Assembly: GCA_044225795.1 (NCBI GenBank)
Contig: JBGAIF010000004.1
Coordinates: 286,551-350,550, forward strand
Direction of reading: 5' to 3'
DNA from: Nemorincola sp044225795
GTDB taxonomy: Bacteria > Bacteroidota > Bacteroidia > Chitinophagales > Chitinophagaceae
Length of the DNA: 64,000 nucleotides
Below are positions 33,597-42,034 of the stretch, piece after piece. A program made the position numbers and the translations under genes. Each line of letters starts with the position of its first letter. Positions within the stretch are counted from its first letter, which is position 1. Below the pieces are notes generated by a model. It did no database searches and was not told where the DNA came from. It saw only the letters and a program-made list of their open reading frames with translations.

Positions 33597-34376
33597 AAGC
33601 AGTGCCCAGCTATGCTCTTCAGCCACCGGGCAGTTCACCGATGATGGTTCTTTGCTGGTCATTACGGTAGTGCCACAGCCCTTGCAATAGTAATGTTTGG
33701 TACCCAGTTCGCCAAGATCGGTCCAGTCGTGTTTTCCGCCTACCGGGCATTCTTTATCAGCAGGTACTTTGGCAGTGGTCACCATCACCTTGCAATGCCG
33801 GCACTGGTAGTTGGTATTGCCCGACTCACCAAGATTTATCCAGTGATGGTCGGGTGCTTTGAGGCAGTATGATGGCGAAGGTGTTTGCGATACCCTGATC
33901 TTCTGAAGGCAGTGTGTGCACATGAACCAATAGCTGGGCTTGGGTTTGGGGAGTTCTGTAAGCACATTGGCCTGCTGCCTGCGCTTACGGATGATGTCTA
34001 TACCCTTGCGTATAGCCGCTATGACACCAATGCCCACTAACAGTTCCATGAGGTTCAGCAATGTGAAATTGGCGTAAGGGTCCACATCGTCATAGACGGG
34101 CTTCTTCACCTCTTCTACCGGCGTATCATCTACAGATTCTTTGAGATGCCTGAGCTGAATATAGCCATCACGGCCCCTGAAGTCTATCTTGCCCCACTCG
34201 CCGTCATACTCGATGATGACCACGTCCTCGCCTTTTTTCAGCGTACCTATCGCGTCGAATTTGTTGCCGCTGCCTTTACGAACCTTAGCGTCCTGAACAA
34301 CGGTATATAACTTCGCCGAAGCGGCAAAGCAAATGGTGAGGCAGTATAGGAGTAGCAGTGATCGTAACTTTCTCAT
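33594..34376 (-). CDS. SH3-domain membrane protein with three cytoplasmic zinc-ribbon-like repeats
   Basis: A 260-residue protein with an unusual order. A signal peptide (MRKLRSLLLLYCLTICFAASA) precedes a bacterial SH3 domain (about 22-80; VRKGSGNKFDAIGTLKKGED), a Pro/Val/Asp linker, a TM helix (about 105-125) and a basic stop-transfer RKGIDIIRKRRQQ. About 125 more residues hold cysteine repeats: CTHC...YCLKAPDHHWINLGE, CRHC...CPVGGKHDWTDLGE, CKGC...CPVAEEHSWALL. The unit is CxxC, about 16-20 residues, C, then H-x-W near the end, suggesting three small zinc sites. Function unknown; the SH3 part may bind cell wall outside while the ribbons work inside. The frame extends 13 residues further upstream, but the signal peptide fixes the start used here. 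Confidence 0.75.
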   Translation of the reverse strand: MRKLRSLLLLYCLTICFAASAKLYTVVQDAKVRKGSGNKFDAIGTLKKGEDVVIIEYDGEWGKIDFRGRDGYIQLRHLKESVDDTPVEEVKKPVYDDVDPYANFTLLNLMELLVGIGVIAAIRKGIDIIRKRRQQANVLTELPKPKPSYWFMCTHCLQKIRVSQTPSPSYCLKAPDHHWINLGESGNTNYQCRHCKVMVTTAKVPADKECPVGGKHDWTDLGELGTKHYYCKGCGTTVMTSKEPSSVNCPVAEEHSWALL

Positions 34377-34495
34377 AAAAGAATACCACCTGCCACAGGC
34401 GGAAAGTGTAGCCAAAGTACTTAAAAACCATGTGGATTCAAAATGTGCGCATGGTAAATTGACCGGTTTTTCAATGGTATTTATAACTTAGTAGC

Positions 34496-35920
34496 ATGGT
34501 TTTCAGCAGTATTGCTTTTATTTTTTATTTTCTGCCAATATTCTTCTTCCTGTACTACCTGGCCGACAGGCGGTACAAGAATATCATCATACTGGCAGGC
34601 AGCATACTGTTCTACGCATGGGGCGCCCCGCAGTTCATCTTCGTGATACTGGGCACCACCGTTGCAGATTTCTACGTGGTGAGGCTGATGGCCGCCACAG
34701 AGAAGCGAACGGTGCGAACGCTGCTCCTATGTCTTTCCCTGTTCATCAACTTAGGCCTGCTGTTCTATTTCAAATACAGCAATTTCTTTATTGAGAACCT
34801 GAATGTGCTGCTAAAAGGAATGGGCGCCCATACAATAAAGTGGGCCAGGCTGGCATTGCCGATTGGTATATCCTTCTACACTTTTGAGACGCTGACCTAT
34901 GTGGTGGATGTGTACCGGGGTGTTCATAAGCCACTGAAGAACTTCTGGGACTACCAGTTGTATATCATTCTCTTCCCCAAGCTGATAGCAGGGCCTATCA
35001 TCCGCTTCCATGAGTTTGCAGACCAGGTATATGACCACACCCGGTATGAGACCACAGACAACAGGCTGAAGGGCCTGTACCGCTTTTTTATCGGACTAAG
35101 CAAGAAGGTACTGATCGCTAATGTGGTAGGAGCCGCCGCAGACTCCATCTTTGCCCTGCCGCACCATGAGCTCAGCACCGGCACTGCATGGTTTGGCGCA
35201 CTTAGCTATACCTTCCAGATCTACTTCGACTTCTCAGGCTATTCAGATATGGCTATAGGCCTCGGCCTCATGATGGGTTTCCGCTTCCCGGAGAATTTCA
35301 ACAATCCCTACACGGCCACTTCCATCACTGACTTCTGGCGCAGGTGGCATATAACATTGGGTACCTGGATGCGCAACTACCTGTACATACCCCTGGGTGG
35401 CAACCGTGTGGACAGCCAATGGCGCCTCTACTTCAACCTGTGGGTGGTATTTCTGCTATCCGGTCTGTGGCATGGCGCGGCATGGGGCTTTATCTTCTGG
35501 GGAGCCTATCATGGCTTGTTCCTGGTGCTGGAGCGATTGTTCCTGGGCAAATGGCTGGCAAAGCTAGGAAAAGCATCCTTCATCTATACGTTCATCGTGG
35601 TGATGACCGGCTGGGTCTTCTTCCGTATTGAGGAGCTGGGGCCATCATTTGAATATGTGGGGCGTATGTTCTCCCTGCATGGAGACAATTACAAGTGGAT
35701 ACCGGATACAGAGTATTATACCATGCTGGCTATTGCCGCTTTCTTCTCGTTCTTTACTATCCCTAACATAGGAGCAAGGATACAACAAAAGGTTTTCTAC
35801 TCAGATCATACGCTCAGGCTACACTTTGCCATGACCGCTGCGGCATTGATACTGTGTATCCTCTGCGCGGGACGTATAACGGTATCTACCTTTAACCCGT
35901 TCATCTATTTCCGGTTCTGA
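34496..35920 (+). CDS. MBOAT family membrane O-acyltransferase (AlgI/DltB-like)
   Basis: A 474-residue polytopic enzyme that moves acyl groups (often acetyl) across the membrane to a glycan or other acceptor. MVFSSIAFIFYFLPIFFFLY, then NLGLLFYFKYSNFFIENLN, LPIGISFYTFETLTYVVDVY and YFDFSGYSDMAIGLGLMMGF are classic MBOAT blocks. NFNNPYTATSITDFWRRWHI and the catalytic His of SGLWHGAAWGFIFWGAYHGL follow. Partners of this family are usually SGNH/AlgJ-like genes directly downstream; here the next gene is instead a convergent glycosyltransferase whose last 16 bases overlap this gene's end. The acceptor may be a surface glycan (inference). Confidence 0.9.
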   Translation: MVFSSIAFIFYFLPIFFFLYYLADRRYKNIIILAGSILFYAWGAPQFIFVILGTTVADFYVVRLMAATEKRTVRTLLLCLSLFINLGLLFYFKYSNFFIENLNVLLKGMGAHTIKWARLALPIGISFYTFETLTYVVDVYRGVHKPLKNFWDYQLYIILFPKLIAGPIIRFHEFADQVYDHTRYETTDNRLKGLYRFFIGLSKKVLIANVVGAAADSIFALPHHELSTGTAWFGALSYTFQIYFDFSGYSDMAIGLGLMMGFRFPENFNNPYTATSITDFWRRWHITLGTWMRNYLYIPLGGNRVDSQWRLYFNLWVVFLLSGLWHGAAWGFIFWGAYHGLFLVLERLFLGKWLAKLGKASFIYTFIVVMTGWVFFRIEELGPSFEYVGRMFSLHGDNYKWIPDTEYYTMLAIAAFFSFFTIPNIGARIQQKVFYSDHTLRLHFAMTAAALILCILCAGRITVSTFNPFIYFRF

Positions 35921-37140
35921 GTTTGTCCGGTGGGACGGCCCAGCAATAACTCCAGTTCACCGATCACCTCACCGATCACTTTGCCCTGCTCATATTTTTC
36001 CAGCACCAGGCTACGGGCACGGTCTGCCATTTCCTGGGCGGCCTGCTTGTTCTCCAGGCACCATTTTACGGCACGCTCGTAGTCTTCCGGCTTGCGCACA
36101 GGCAGGTAGTGCTCATTGGGGCGGGCCTCTATACCTTTAATGCCATAGGAGGTTGTGATGATCACCTTGCCGGCAGCCATAGCCTCCAGTATCTTCACCC
36201 TGATACCTCCGCCGGTTGTCAGCGGCACGATCAATATCTTTTTGTCTGAGATGAATTCATTGGCGTCCTGCACCTCGTTCATACAATGCACCCCGGGAAT
36301 ATTGAGTTGCATAAAGTCCTCCGGCATCTTGCGCCCGGCAAAGTAGAACTCGAAATCGGGAACACTGCGATGGATGCGGGGCCATGCACGCTGCAGGAAC
36401 CACCGGATACTATCGCGGTTGGGGATCCAGTCCATAGCACCAATGTGATACCCTACCCACTTCTCATTTGCACCCGGTAATATCTTCGCGGCATCAATGC
36501 TGAAGGGGGCCACTATCATGTCATTGACCTCCTCCAGCCGCTCAACGAGGTAGGCATCCTTCTCGGTTATCGGGAGCAGCAGATCGTATTTTTGCCAGGC
36601 GGCACGCTCAAAGTTCCTGATACGTTCCGTGAGGCTGTTGAAGTAGAATTGCTTTAACCTGTTGGTGTGCTTCTTGGCCAATCCCTGCCATATCTGGTAC
36701 TCCACATTATGCAGGCGAAGCACAGTGACGGCATTGCAACACTCCTTCACATCTTCCAGGTAGGTGGACAGATAGACACTCTCCACCTGTACCACATCCG
36801 GCTTAAAAGACTGTAATACGTCTCTCAGCTTCCGGCGAAATTCTTCGGTATAAAAACGTTTTGCGTGCTCCGGCTCCCTGCTGAAGAGGTAATTCTTCAG
36901 TACATCCATCCACCGGATATCGTTATTGATATCTATCCAGTCGAACCTGAAGAGGTGTGTGAACAGGGAACGTAATGTGTCGTGCGAAACATGGTGGCGT
37001 GTAGTATTCATAGACAAGAGATATACCTGCCAGCCAGCCTGATGATATCCCTCTATCATCGCCTGCATGGCCAGGTTGCCACCGTCTTTCAAAGGATAAG
37101 GAACCCTGTTGGTAACGATCAGAATCTTACGCCGCTCCAT
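35905..37140 (-). CDS. GT4 family glycosyltransferase
   Basis: A 411-residue GT-B glycosyltransferase. The start MERRKILIVTNRVPYPLKDG (Met 5 of the longest frame) is typical of Bacteroidota GT4 enzymes related to the TIGR03087 type. Other marks are PDVVQVESVYLSTYL, the HNVEYQIW loop, the second-domain start GYHIGAMDWIPNRDSIRWFL and the sugar-nucleotide site IVPLTTGGGIRVKILEAMAA. It converges on the MBOAT gene with overlapping 3' ends, and starts divergently from a formyltransferase gene; together they may modify one glycan, which is inference. Donor unknown. Confidence 0.87.
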   Translation of the reverse strand: MERRKILIVTNRVPYPLKDGGNLAMQAMIEGYHQAGWQVYLLSMNTTRHHVSHDTLRSLFTHLFRFDWIDINNDIRWMDVLKNYLFSREPEHAKRFYTEEFRRKLRDVLQSFKPDVVQVESVYLSTYLEDVKECCNAVTVLRLHNVEYQIWQGLAKKHTNRLKQFYFNSLTERIRNFERAAWQKYDLLLPITEKDAYLVERLEEVNDMIVAPFSIDAAKILPGANEKWVGYHIGAMDWIPNRDSIRWFLQRAWPRIHRSVPDFEFYFAGRKMPEDFMQLNIPGVHCMNEVQDANEFISDKKILIVPLTTGGGIRVKILEAMAAGKVIITTSYGIKGIEARPNEHYLPVRKPEDYERAVKWCLENKQAAQEMADRARSLVLEKYEQGKVIGEVIGELELLLGRPTGQTQNRK

Positions 37141-37218
37141 TTCGGGGTGCAAAATAGAATAAGTTTTTGGAACTCATACGATAACATAGTTGCTGCAGCC
37201 AAATACTGAACAATTGAC

Positions 37219-37226
37219 TACATTTG
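37219..37226 (+). promoter_or_regulatory. Possible -7 element overlapping the formyltransferase start
   Basis: TACATTTG fits TAnnTTTG exactly but ends directly at the ATG at 37227. If real, the message would be nearly leaderless and start at the ATG at 37236. No -33 element at normal spacing. Confidence 0.25.
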
Positions 37227-37985
37227 ATGATCCAAATGCAAACGACGGCACACAAAAGCATCATATTCCTTGGCTCAAAACCTATTGGTTATGAATGTCT
37301 TGCATACCTTATCTCACAAAAAGAAGCACTTAATATATCTATAACCGGACTGCTGACGCAGCAGCGTAAGGAGTTCGGAACCGGGCATGATCTTTCGGCA
37401 CTTGCCACTGAGCATGGCATACCCGTACTCAACAACCTTGATGAACTGCCTGAATGTGACATCTTATATTCGGTACAGTATCACCAGATCATCAAACAGC
37501 AACATATAGATAAGGCAAGGCAAGTAGCTGTAAACCTGCATATGGCTCCCCTGCCTGAATACAGGGGCAGTAACCAGTTCTCATTTGCCATTATAGATCA
37601 GAAGGAAGAATTCGGGGTGACGATCCATAAAATTGACACCAGAATTGACCACGGCGACATATTGTTTCAGAAGCGGTTCCCGATACCGGAGAACTGCTGG
37701 GTAAATGACCTGTACCAGATCACATACAAGGCCTCACTGAACTTATTCAAACAGACACTCGCTCATATAGTGAACGGCAATTATACACCTGTGCCACAGG
37801 AACTACTCATTCCCAAGTATGGCACCAGCCTGCATTTCCGTAATGAGATGGCAGATCTGAAAGTGATAGACCCTGCCTGGGATAAGGAAAAGACAGACCG
37901 CTATGTACGCGCCACGGCAATGCCGGGGTTTGAGCCACCTTACTATTTAAAGGACGGCGAGAAAGTGTACCTGGCCAAAATGTAA
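37227..37985 (+). CDS. Formyltransferase-family protein (sugar N-formyltransferase-like)
   Basis: A 252-residue protein of the methionyl-tRNA/GART formyltransferase family. It shows the SIIFLGSKPIGYECLAYL nucleotide/folate fold start, VNLHMAPLPEYRGSNQFSFA with the Asn and His of the catalytic triad, and EEFGVTIHKIDTRIDHGDI, in which the aspartate is the third catalytic residue. It lacks the C-terminal tRNA-binding domain of Fmt and is nearer in size to formyltransferases that act on amino sugars with N10-formyltetrahydrofolate, so a dTDP- or UDP-amino sugar substrate is plausible. Start options are ATG 37227 and ATG 37236; a TTG three bases earlier is possible. Neighbouring glycosyltransferase and MBOAT genes support a glycan role. 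Confidence 0.8.
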   Translation: MIQMQTTAHKSIIFLGSKPIGYECLAYLISQKEALNISITGLLTQQRKEFGTGHDLSALATEHGIPVLNNLDELPECDILYSVQYHQIIKQQHIDKARQVAVNLHMAPLPEYRGSNQFSFAIIDQKEEFGVTIHKIDTRIDHGDILFQKRFPIPENCWVNDLYQITYKASLNLFKQTLAHIVNGNYTPVPQELLIPKYGTSLHFRNEMADLKVIDPAWDKEKTDRYVRATAMPGFEPPYYLKDGEKVYLAKM

Positions 37986-38025
37986 AAGCCACCGCAGATG
38001 CGATGGCTTTCTTTCTTCTTTTTAA
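37985..38025 (+). terminator. Terminator after the formyltransferase gene
   Basis: AAAGCCACCGCA and TGCGATGGCTTT form a 12-position stem with one mismatch and a two-base centre (37985-38010), followed by a T/C-rich tract (CTTTCTTCTTTTT). The stem begins at the stop codon. Confidence 0.75.
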
Positions 38026-38030
38026 AATAG

Positions 38031-39449
38031 TTAGCGCCTTCTCATACCGCCACCGTTATTGCTATTATTGTTGTTACTGCTGTTATTATTGTTGTTGTTA
38101 TTATCATCTTTCCTGTCGTGCATAGATGGCCTTGACTGTGTCTGCTGGATCTGAGGTTGCGGCCTCTGTTGCTGCATTTGCTGCTGCTGCATACGTTGCT
38201 GACGCTGCATATCATCATTGCGTTGCTGCATCTGCTGGCGTTGCTGGTCCTGCATGCGTTGCTGACGCTGTGCATCATCATTGCGTTGCAGCATCTGCTG
38301 GCGTTGCTGGTCCTGCATACGTTGCTGACGCTGTGCATCATCATTGCGTTGCTGCATTTGCTGGCGTTGCTGATCCTGCATGCGCTGCTGACGCTGTGCA
38401 TCATCGTTGCGTTGCTGCATCTGCTGGCGCTGTGCATCATCGTTGCGCTGCTGCATCTGTTGGCGGCTGTTGTCGAAACGCTGTGACTCCTGGGTCCTCT
38501 GCTGGTTCTCCATACGCTGGCGGTTCGGGTCGTCGAGACGCTGTTGCCTGTCCGGCATCTCGCGCTGCTGACGATTGTTGTCGAAACGCTGTGGCTCCGG
38601 CCTTGATTGCTCCCTTGACCTTACTCCCTGGTCGCCACCACGCCTGTTGTTCTGATAGATATCATCCTGCGGACGATTATCGTAACGGCTATCCCTGCGT
38701 GACTGTTCGTAACGGCCGGAAGGATTACTACCTCTTGAAGGCATTGTTTGCCTGAACTCCGGCTGCCTGTTCAGTTCATAACGGCTGAAACTCTGCGGGC
38801 GGCCAACAGGTTGTGGCGCTCTCACTACCTGTGAAGGGCGAGCTGTGTTAAAAGACGATCTGTTCACAGCAGGGCGATATATCTGAACCGTATTGCCGGA
38901 AATGTTGGTTTGTCTTGGCGCGCTTGTCCTGGAAACATTGTAAACCTGCACCGGACGGTGACATTCGCGCTCTATTACCTCACGGCGAGGGCCATAGTAA
39001 TAAGTGATCCGCGTTGAGTTGTCGATATATGTTTCGTTAATGATAGTGGTCTGCGTAATATACCTGCGCACGTGACGAGGCTGATAGTAACTGTACACAT
39101 TGGGCTGATACAAGTAATCGGGGCCTACAAATACCCAGTAATTGTCGGGGTAATCATAAGACATACCGACACTGATGCCGGGAGTCATTGGCGCCCAGCC
39201 ATAGTAACCACCACCTGAACGCCAGCTTACCCATGCCGGAGCCCATTCGTAACCCGGCACCCATACCCAGCCGTAGTAAGGATTATATGTCCAGCGGCCG
39301 TAGTGATAGCATGCCCATCCCCAGGGCACATCAGACACCCACATGTTACCATATTCTGTCATAGCCCAGTGGCCACGTGACGCATAGGGGCGATAACCGG
39401 CCTCCTCATTGGGCACCCAAACATTACCATATTCCGGATCATCGGACAT
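38031..39449 (-). pseudogene. YXWV-type (DUF6600-like) protein with damaged N-terminus and Gln-rich tail
   Basis: The open frame (472 codons) encodes aromatic repeats typical of DUF6600-like secreted proteins (YGNVWVPNEEAGYRP, YGNMWVSDVPWGWACYHYGR, YGWVWVPGYEWAPAWVSW). A long Arg/Gln/Asp-rich tail follows with 21-residue tandem repeats and ends in poly-Asn. The first Met directly follows an in-frame TAG (39450-39452). The same frame upstream reads ARFFYDELTY, which matches the usual FYDELSPYG that leads into this domain, so the TAG interrupts homologous sequence. A signal-peptide-like start (MKSIPVRLAGLIF, ATG at 39571) lies in another frame. At least one stop and one frameshift therefore separate export signal and domain. 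It is a pseudogene, or a sequence error, or it is translated without export. Confidence 0.65.
38170..38460 (-). repeat. 63-bp coding tandem repeat
   Basis: About four copies of a 63-base unit encoding QMQQRNDDAQRQ-QRMQDQQRQ (21 residues), the first shortened to 12 residues. Copies are nearly identical in DNA, pointing to recent expansion or slippage. Confidence 0.85.
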
Positions 39450-39679
39450 CTAATATGTCAGCTCGTCGTAAAAGAAACGGGCGTGGCAAATATGTTTCAG
39501 CGCATGCAACGGGACGTACATTAAAGAAAATGGAAAATAAGGCCTGCCAAACGAACCGGGATACTTTTCATATAGTATTGTTTGAAGTAGTGTATAACAA
39601 ATTTAATTCCCAAAACCGTTCCTGCTGATTGTGAAAAGCATAAGTATTGTTAAATACAACAATTTCTCAGTTTTTGCTA

Positions 39680-40180
39680 TCAATTACCACGACGGCAAAT
39701 GCTTATCATCTTCAATGCAGTAAGTGCAGCCTCCTCTCCCTTATGTCCGTGAACACCACCGAGACGCTCCCAGGCCTGCGCTTCATTATCCAATGTCAGC
39801 ACACCAAATATGACTGGCACAGGCAGTAAAAGGTTTAATTGCAGCACGCCATCAGTAACTGCACGGCACACATAATCGAAATGCGGCGTGCCTCCGCGGA
39901 TGACCGCACCGAATGCAATGATAGCCTCGGGGCGCGTTGCCTTGTCCTTATGTTGCTCCCACAACTGCCGGCAACCAAAAGGGAGCTCGAAACTGCCGGG
40001 AACCACGATCCTTTCTGAGATACCGGCACCAAACCTATGCAAGATGCTTTCGCAACCATTTAGCTGCTCCCTAACTATCCTGTCATTCCATTCGGTACAT
40101 ACAATACCTACCCTGGCGCTCTTTAACTGCTCCAGGGAGGTTGTGTCCAGCAATGACGAACTGTTCTGTGATAATGCCAT
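39680..40180 (-). CDS. ribH: 6,7-dimethyl-8-ribityllumazine synthase
   Basis: RibH joins the ribA and ribB products to make lumazine, the penultimate step of riboflavin synthesis. The 166 residues contain VGIVCTEWNDRIVREQLNG (substrate pocket with the aromatic WN), VVPGSFELPFG, IAFGAVIRGGTPHFDYVC with the catalytic His, TDGVLQLNL, PVIFGVLTLD and GHKGEEAALTAL. Length matches the family (about 155-170), whose members form pentamers or 60-mers. It is the second gene of a leftward pair after the TPR gene, with a 63-base gap; ribBA is on the same strand about 10 kb away. Confidence 0.95.
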   Translation of the reverse strand: MALSQNSSSLLDTTSLEQLKSARVGIVCTEWNDRIVREQLNGCESILHRFGAGISERIVVPGSFELPFGCRQLWEQHKDKATRPEAIIAFGAVIRGGTPHFDYVCRAVTDGVLQLNLLLPVPVIFGVLTLDNEAQAWERLGGVHGHKGEEAALTALKMISICRRGN

Positions 40181-40243
40181 AAAAAAAATCCCCTTTTCGC
40201 CGTAAAGGTAAAAAGGGGAATGATATAAAAAATTAAAAACCTC

Positions 40244-40942
40244 TTAGTTCACCTCGCCAAGACGAGCCAGTTCCTTATCCATATCACGTGCCTGGATGCT
40301 CTTCGGATATTCATCGCGAATGCGCTTGAATGTCTCCTTTGCTTCGTTTGTCTTGCCGGAAGTGGCATAAGCCAACCCCATGTGATACAGGTACATAGGC
40401 GTCACCAGGTTATCATCTTTATCGGCAGTAGCTTTCTTAAAGCTTTCGATAGCCTTAGCCGCGTCGCCACTCTCCATGTATGCCTGACCAAGAACGCCTG
40501 CTGCCATTGCCTCGAGTAATGTACCCTTGCCATTGAATTCTTTCAAAGACTTGATAGCACTGGCCGGATCGCCCATCTTCAGAAAGCAAACACCTTCATA
40601 GTAGTGTGCCAGGTTGCCGGCACCAGTGCCGCCGTACTTCTTCGATATCTTGGTGAAGCCCAGGTTCTTACCATCGCCGTTCATAGCGAGATTCAAAGAG
40701 TCAACCTCGAAGTAGCGCTGTGCCATAGATAACGCAGTTGCCGCTTTTTCTTCTGAAGGTTTTTTGTATAAATAAGTATAACCATAATAACCACCAATAA
40801 CTACCAGCAAGGCGATAGTGATATTGTTGATCATTTTCTTGTTCGTTTCATAGAAACCTTCAACCTTATCGAGGGTCAGCGGGTTGATATCCTCATCCTT
40901 TAACTTTGGTTCAGATACCTGTGGACGTGTTGAGTTTGCCAT
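40244..40942 (-). CDS. Membrane-anchored TPR protein (YfgM-like)
   Basis: A 232-residue protein with a cytoplasmic N-terminus of about 37 residues, one TM helix (NITIALLVVIGGYYGYTYLY, about 40-60) and a periplasmic tetratricopeptide part. Helix pairs are visible as AGNLAHYYEGVCFLKMGDPA, LEAMAAGVLGQAYMESGDAA and MYLYHMGLAYATSGKTNEAK, with the C-terminal MDKELARLGEV. The arrangement of anchor plus TPR_21-like repeats resembles YfgM, which acts with the Sec translocon and periplasmic chaperones in Proteobacteria. That role in Bacteroidota is inference. It is 48 bases downstream of pdhA and upstream of ribH, all leftward, so the three may be co-transcribed. Confidence 0.8.
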   Translation of the reverse strand: MANSTRPQVSEPKLKDEDINPLTLDKVEGFYETNKKMINNITIALLVVIGGYYGYTYLYKKPSEEKAATALSMAQRYFEVDSLNLAMNGDGKNLGFTKISKKYGGTGAGNLAHYYEGVCFLKMGDPASAIKSLKEFNGKGTLLEAMAAGVLGQAYMESGDAAKAIESFKKATADKDDNLVTPMYLYHMGLAYATSGKTNEAKETFKRIRDEYPKSIQARDMDKELARLGEVN

Positions 40943-40990
40943 AATTATTTAAAAAATTGTCGCTTTTACTTTATTATTATGATTTAATTT

Positions 40991-41983
40991 TTAATCTGTA
41001 ATGAACGGATAATTCTGATCTGCGTAAATATCTTTGTACAGTTCATTATCATCGGGCCATGGGCTTTCTTCAGCAAATTTTACTGACTCTTCCACTTCCT
41101 GTTTCACCTTTTCATTGATCTGCTCTATCTGCTCTTCTGTAGCCCACTTATTATCCATAATGGTCTTGAGTACCTGGTTGATGGGATCTTTGTCCTTATA
41201 CTCTTCCAGCTCTTCTTTAGAGCGGTATTTTGCGGGGTCGCTCATAGAGTGTCCGCGATAACGATAAGTCTTGATCTCAAGGAAAGTAGGCCCGCCACCC
41301 TCACGGGCACGGCGAATAGCCCTTTCCAATCCTTTATGCACCTCTTCGCAGCTCATGCCGTCCACGCTGTCGCCGGGCATATCGTATGCATCGGCCAACG
41401 GGTAGATATCCATTACTTTAGAAGTACGTTCAAGGGAAGTACCCATTGCATAGTAGTTGTTCTCGCAAATGAACACCACAGGCAACTGCCAGAGCACAGC
41501 CATATTGAATGTTTCGTGAAGCAGGCCCTGCCTTGCAGCGCCATCACCAAACATACACACGGTAACGCGGTCGGAACCGTTGTATTGCTCGGCAAACGCG
41601 ATACCCGCGCCGAGGCCTATCTGGCCGCCCACGATACCGTGGCCGCCAAAAAATCGCTTTTCTTTTGAGAAAAAGTGCATGCTGCCCCCTTTTCCCTTGG
41701 TGCAACCGGTAGCCTTGCCATAAAGCTCTGCCATACATTCGTTAGCGGAAATACCCTTGGCTATGGCCAATCCATGATCGCGATAGGCGGTGATCATGTT
41801 ATCATCATCGCGCATAGCGGTCATGGCACCTGCAGCTACTGCCTCCTGCCCGATATAGAGATGACAAAAACCACGAATTTTCTGCATACCATATAACTGA
41901 CCTGCCTTTTCTTCAAAACGGCGGAGCAGTAACATGATCTCGTACCAATACAAATATGTTTCTTTCCCGAAAGGAGTCTGCAC
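40991..41983 (-). CDS. pdhA: Pyruvate dehydrogenase E1 component, alpha subunit
   Basis: The alpha chain of the thiamine-diphosphate-dependent E1 enzyme, which decarboxylates pyruvate with the beta chain. The 330 residues include RGFCHLYIGQEAVAAGAM, the E1 alpha signature GGSMHFFSKEKRFFGGHGIV, the TPP/Mg motif MFGDGAARQG...FICENNYYAMG, and the phospho-loop-like TYRYRGHSMSDPAKYRS. A GTG codon at 41983 is the start; the next in-frame Met (residue 17) would cut into the conserved first helix. The beta subunit and E2 genes are not adjacent, so the complex is encoded at separate loci. It is divergent from recF. Confidence 0.93.
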   Translation of the reverse strand: MQTPFGKETYLYWYEIMLLLRRFEEKAGQLYGMQKIRGFCHLYIGQEAVAAGAMTAMRDDDNMITAYRDHGLAIAKGISANECMAELYGKATGCTKGKGGSMHFFSKEKRFFGGHGIVGGQIGLGAGIAFAEQYNGSDRVTVCMFGDGAARQGLLHETFNMAVLWQLPVVFICENNYYAMGTSLERTSKVMDIYPLADAYDMPGDSVDGMSCEEVHKGLERAIRRAREGGGPTFLEIKTYRYRGHSMSDPAKYRSKEELEEYKDKDPINQVLKTIMDNKWATEEQIEQINEKVKQEVEESVKFAEESPWPDDNELYKDIYADQNYPFITD

Positions 41984-41990
41984 TATTTTT

Positions 41991-41998
41991 TAAATTTG
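41991..41998 (+). promoter_or_regulatory. Putative -7 element of recF
   Basis: TAAATTTG is an exact TAnnTTTG match 36 bases before the chosen TTG start. The longest reading frame would begin inside this box (TTG at 41996), which argues for the later start. Confidence 0.4.
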
Positions 41999-42034
41999 TG
42001 CGAATTTATAAAAACTTTTGGTACCAATTACTCT

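Noticed and set aside
38170..38460. Possible CRISPR array
   Set aside because: The 63-bp units are adjacent without spacers and code for a periodic protein.
38126..38755. Plus-strand frame of 209 codons rich in Ala and Val
   Set aside because: It is the complement of the Gln/Asp tandem repeat; the DUF6600-like domain is on the other strand.
40991..41983. pdhA as a fused alpha/beta dehydrogenase
   Set aside because: The gene has alpha-subunit length and motifs only; no beta-type transketolase domain follows.
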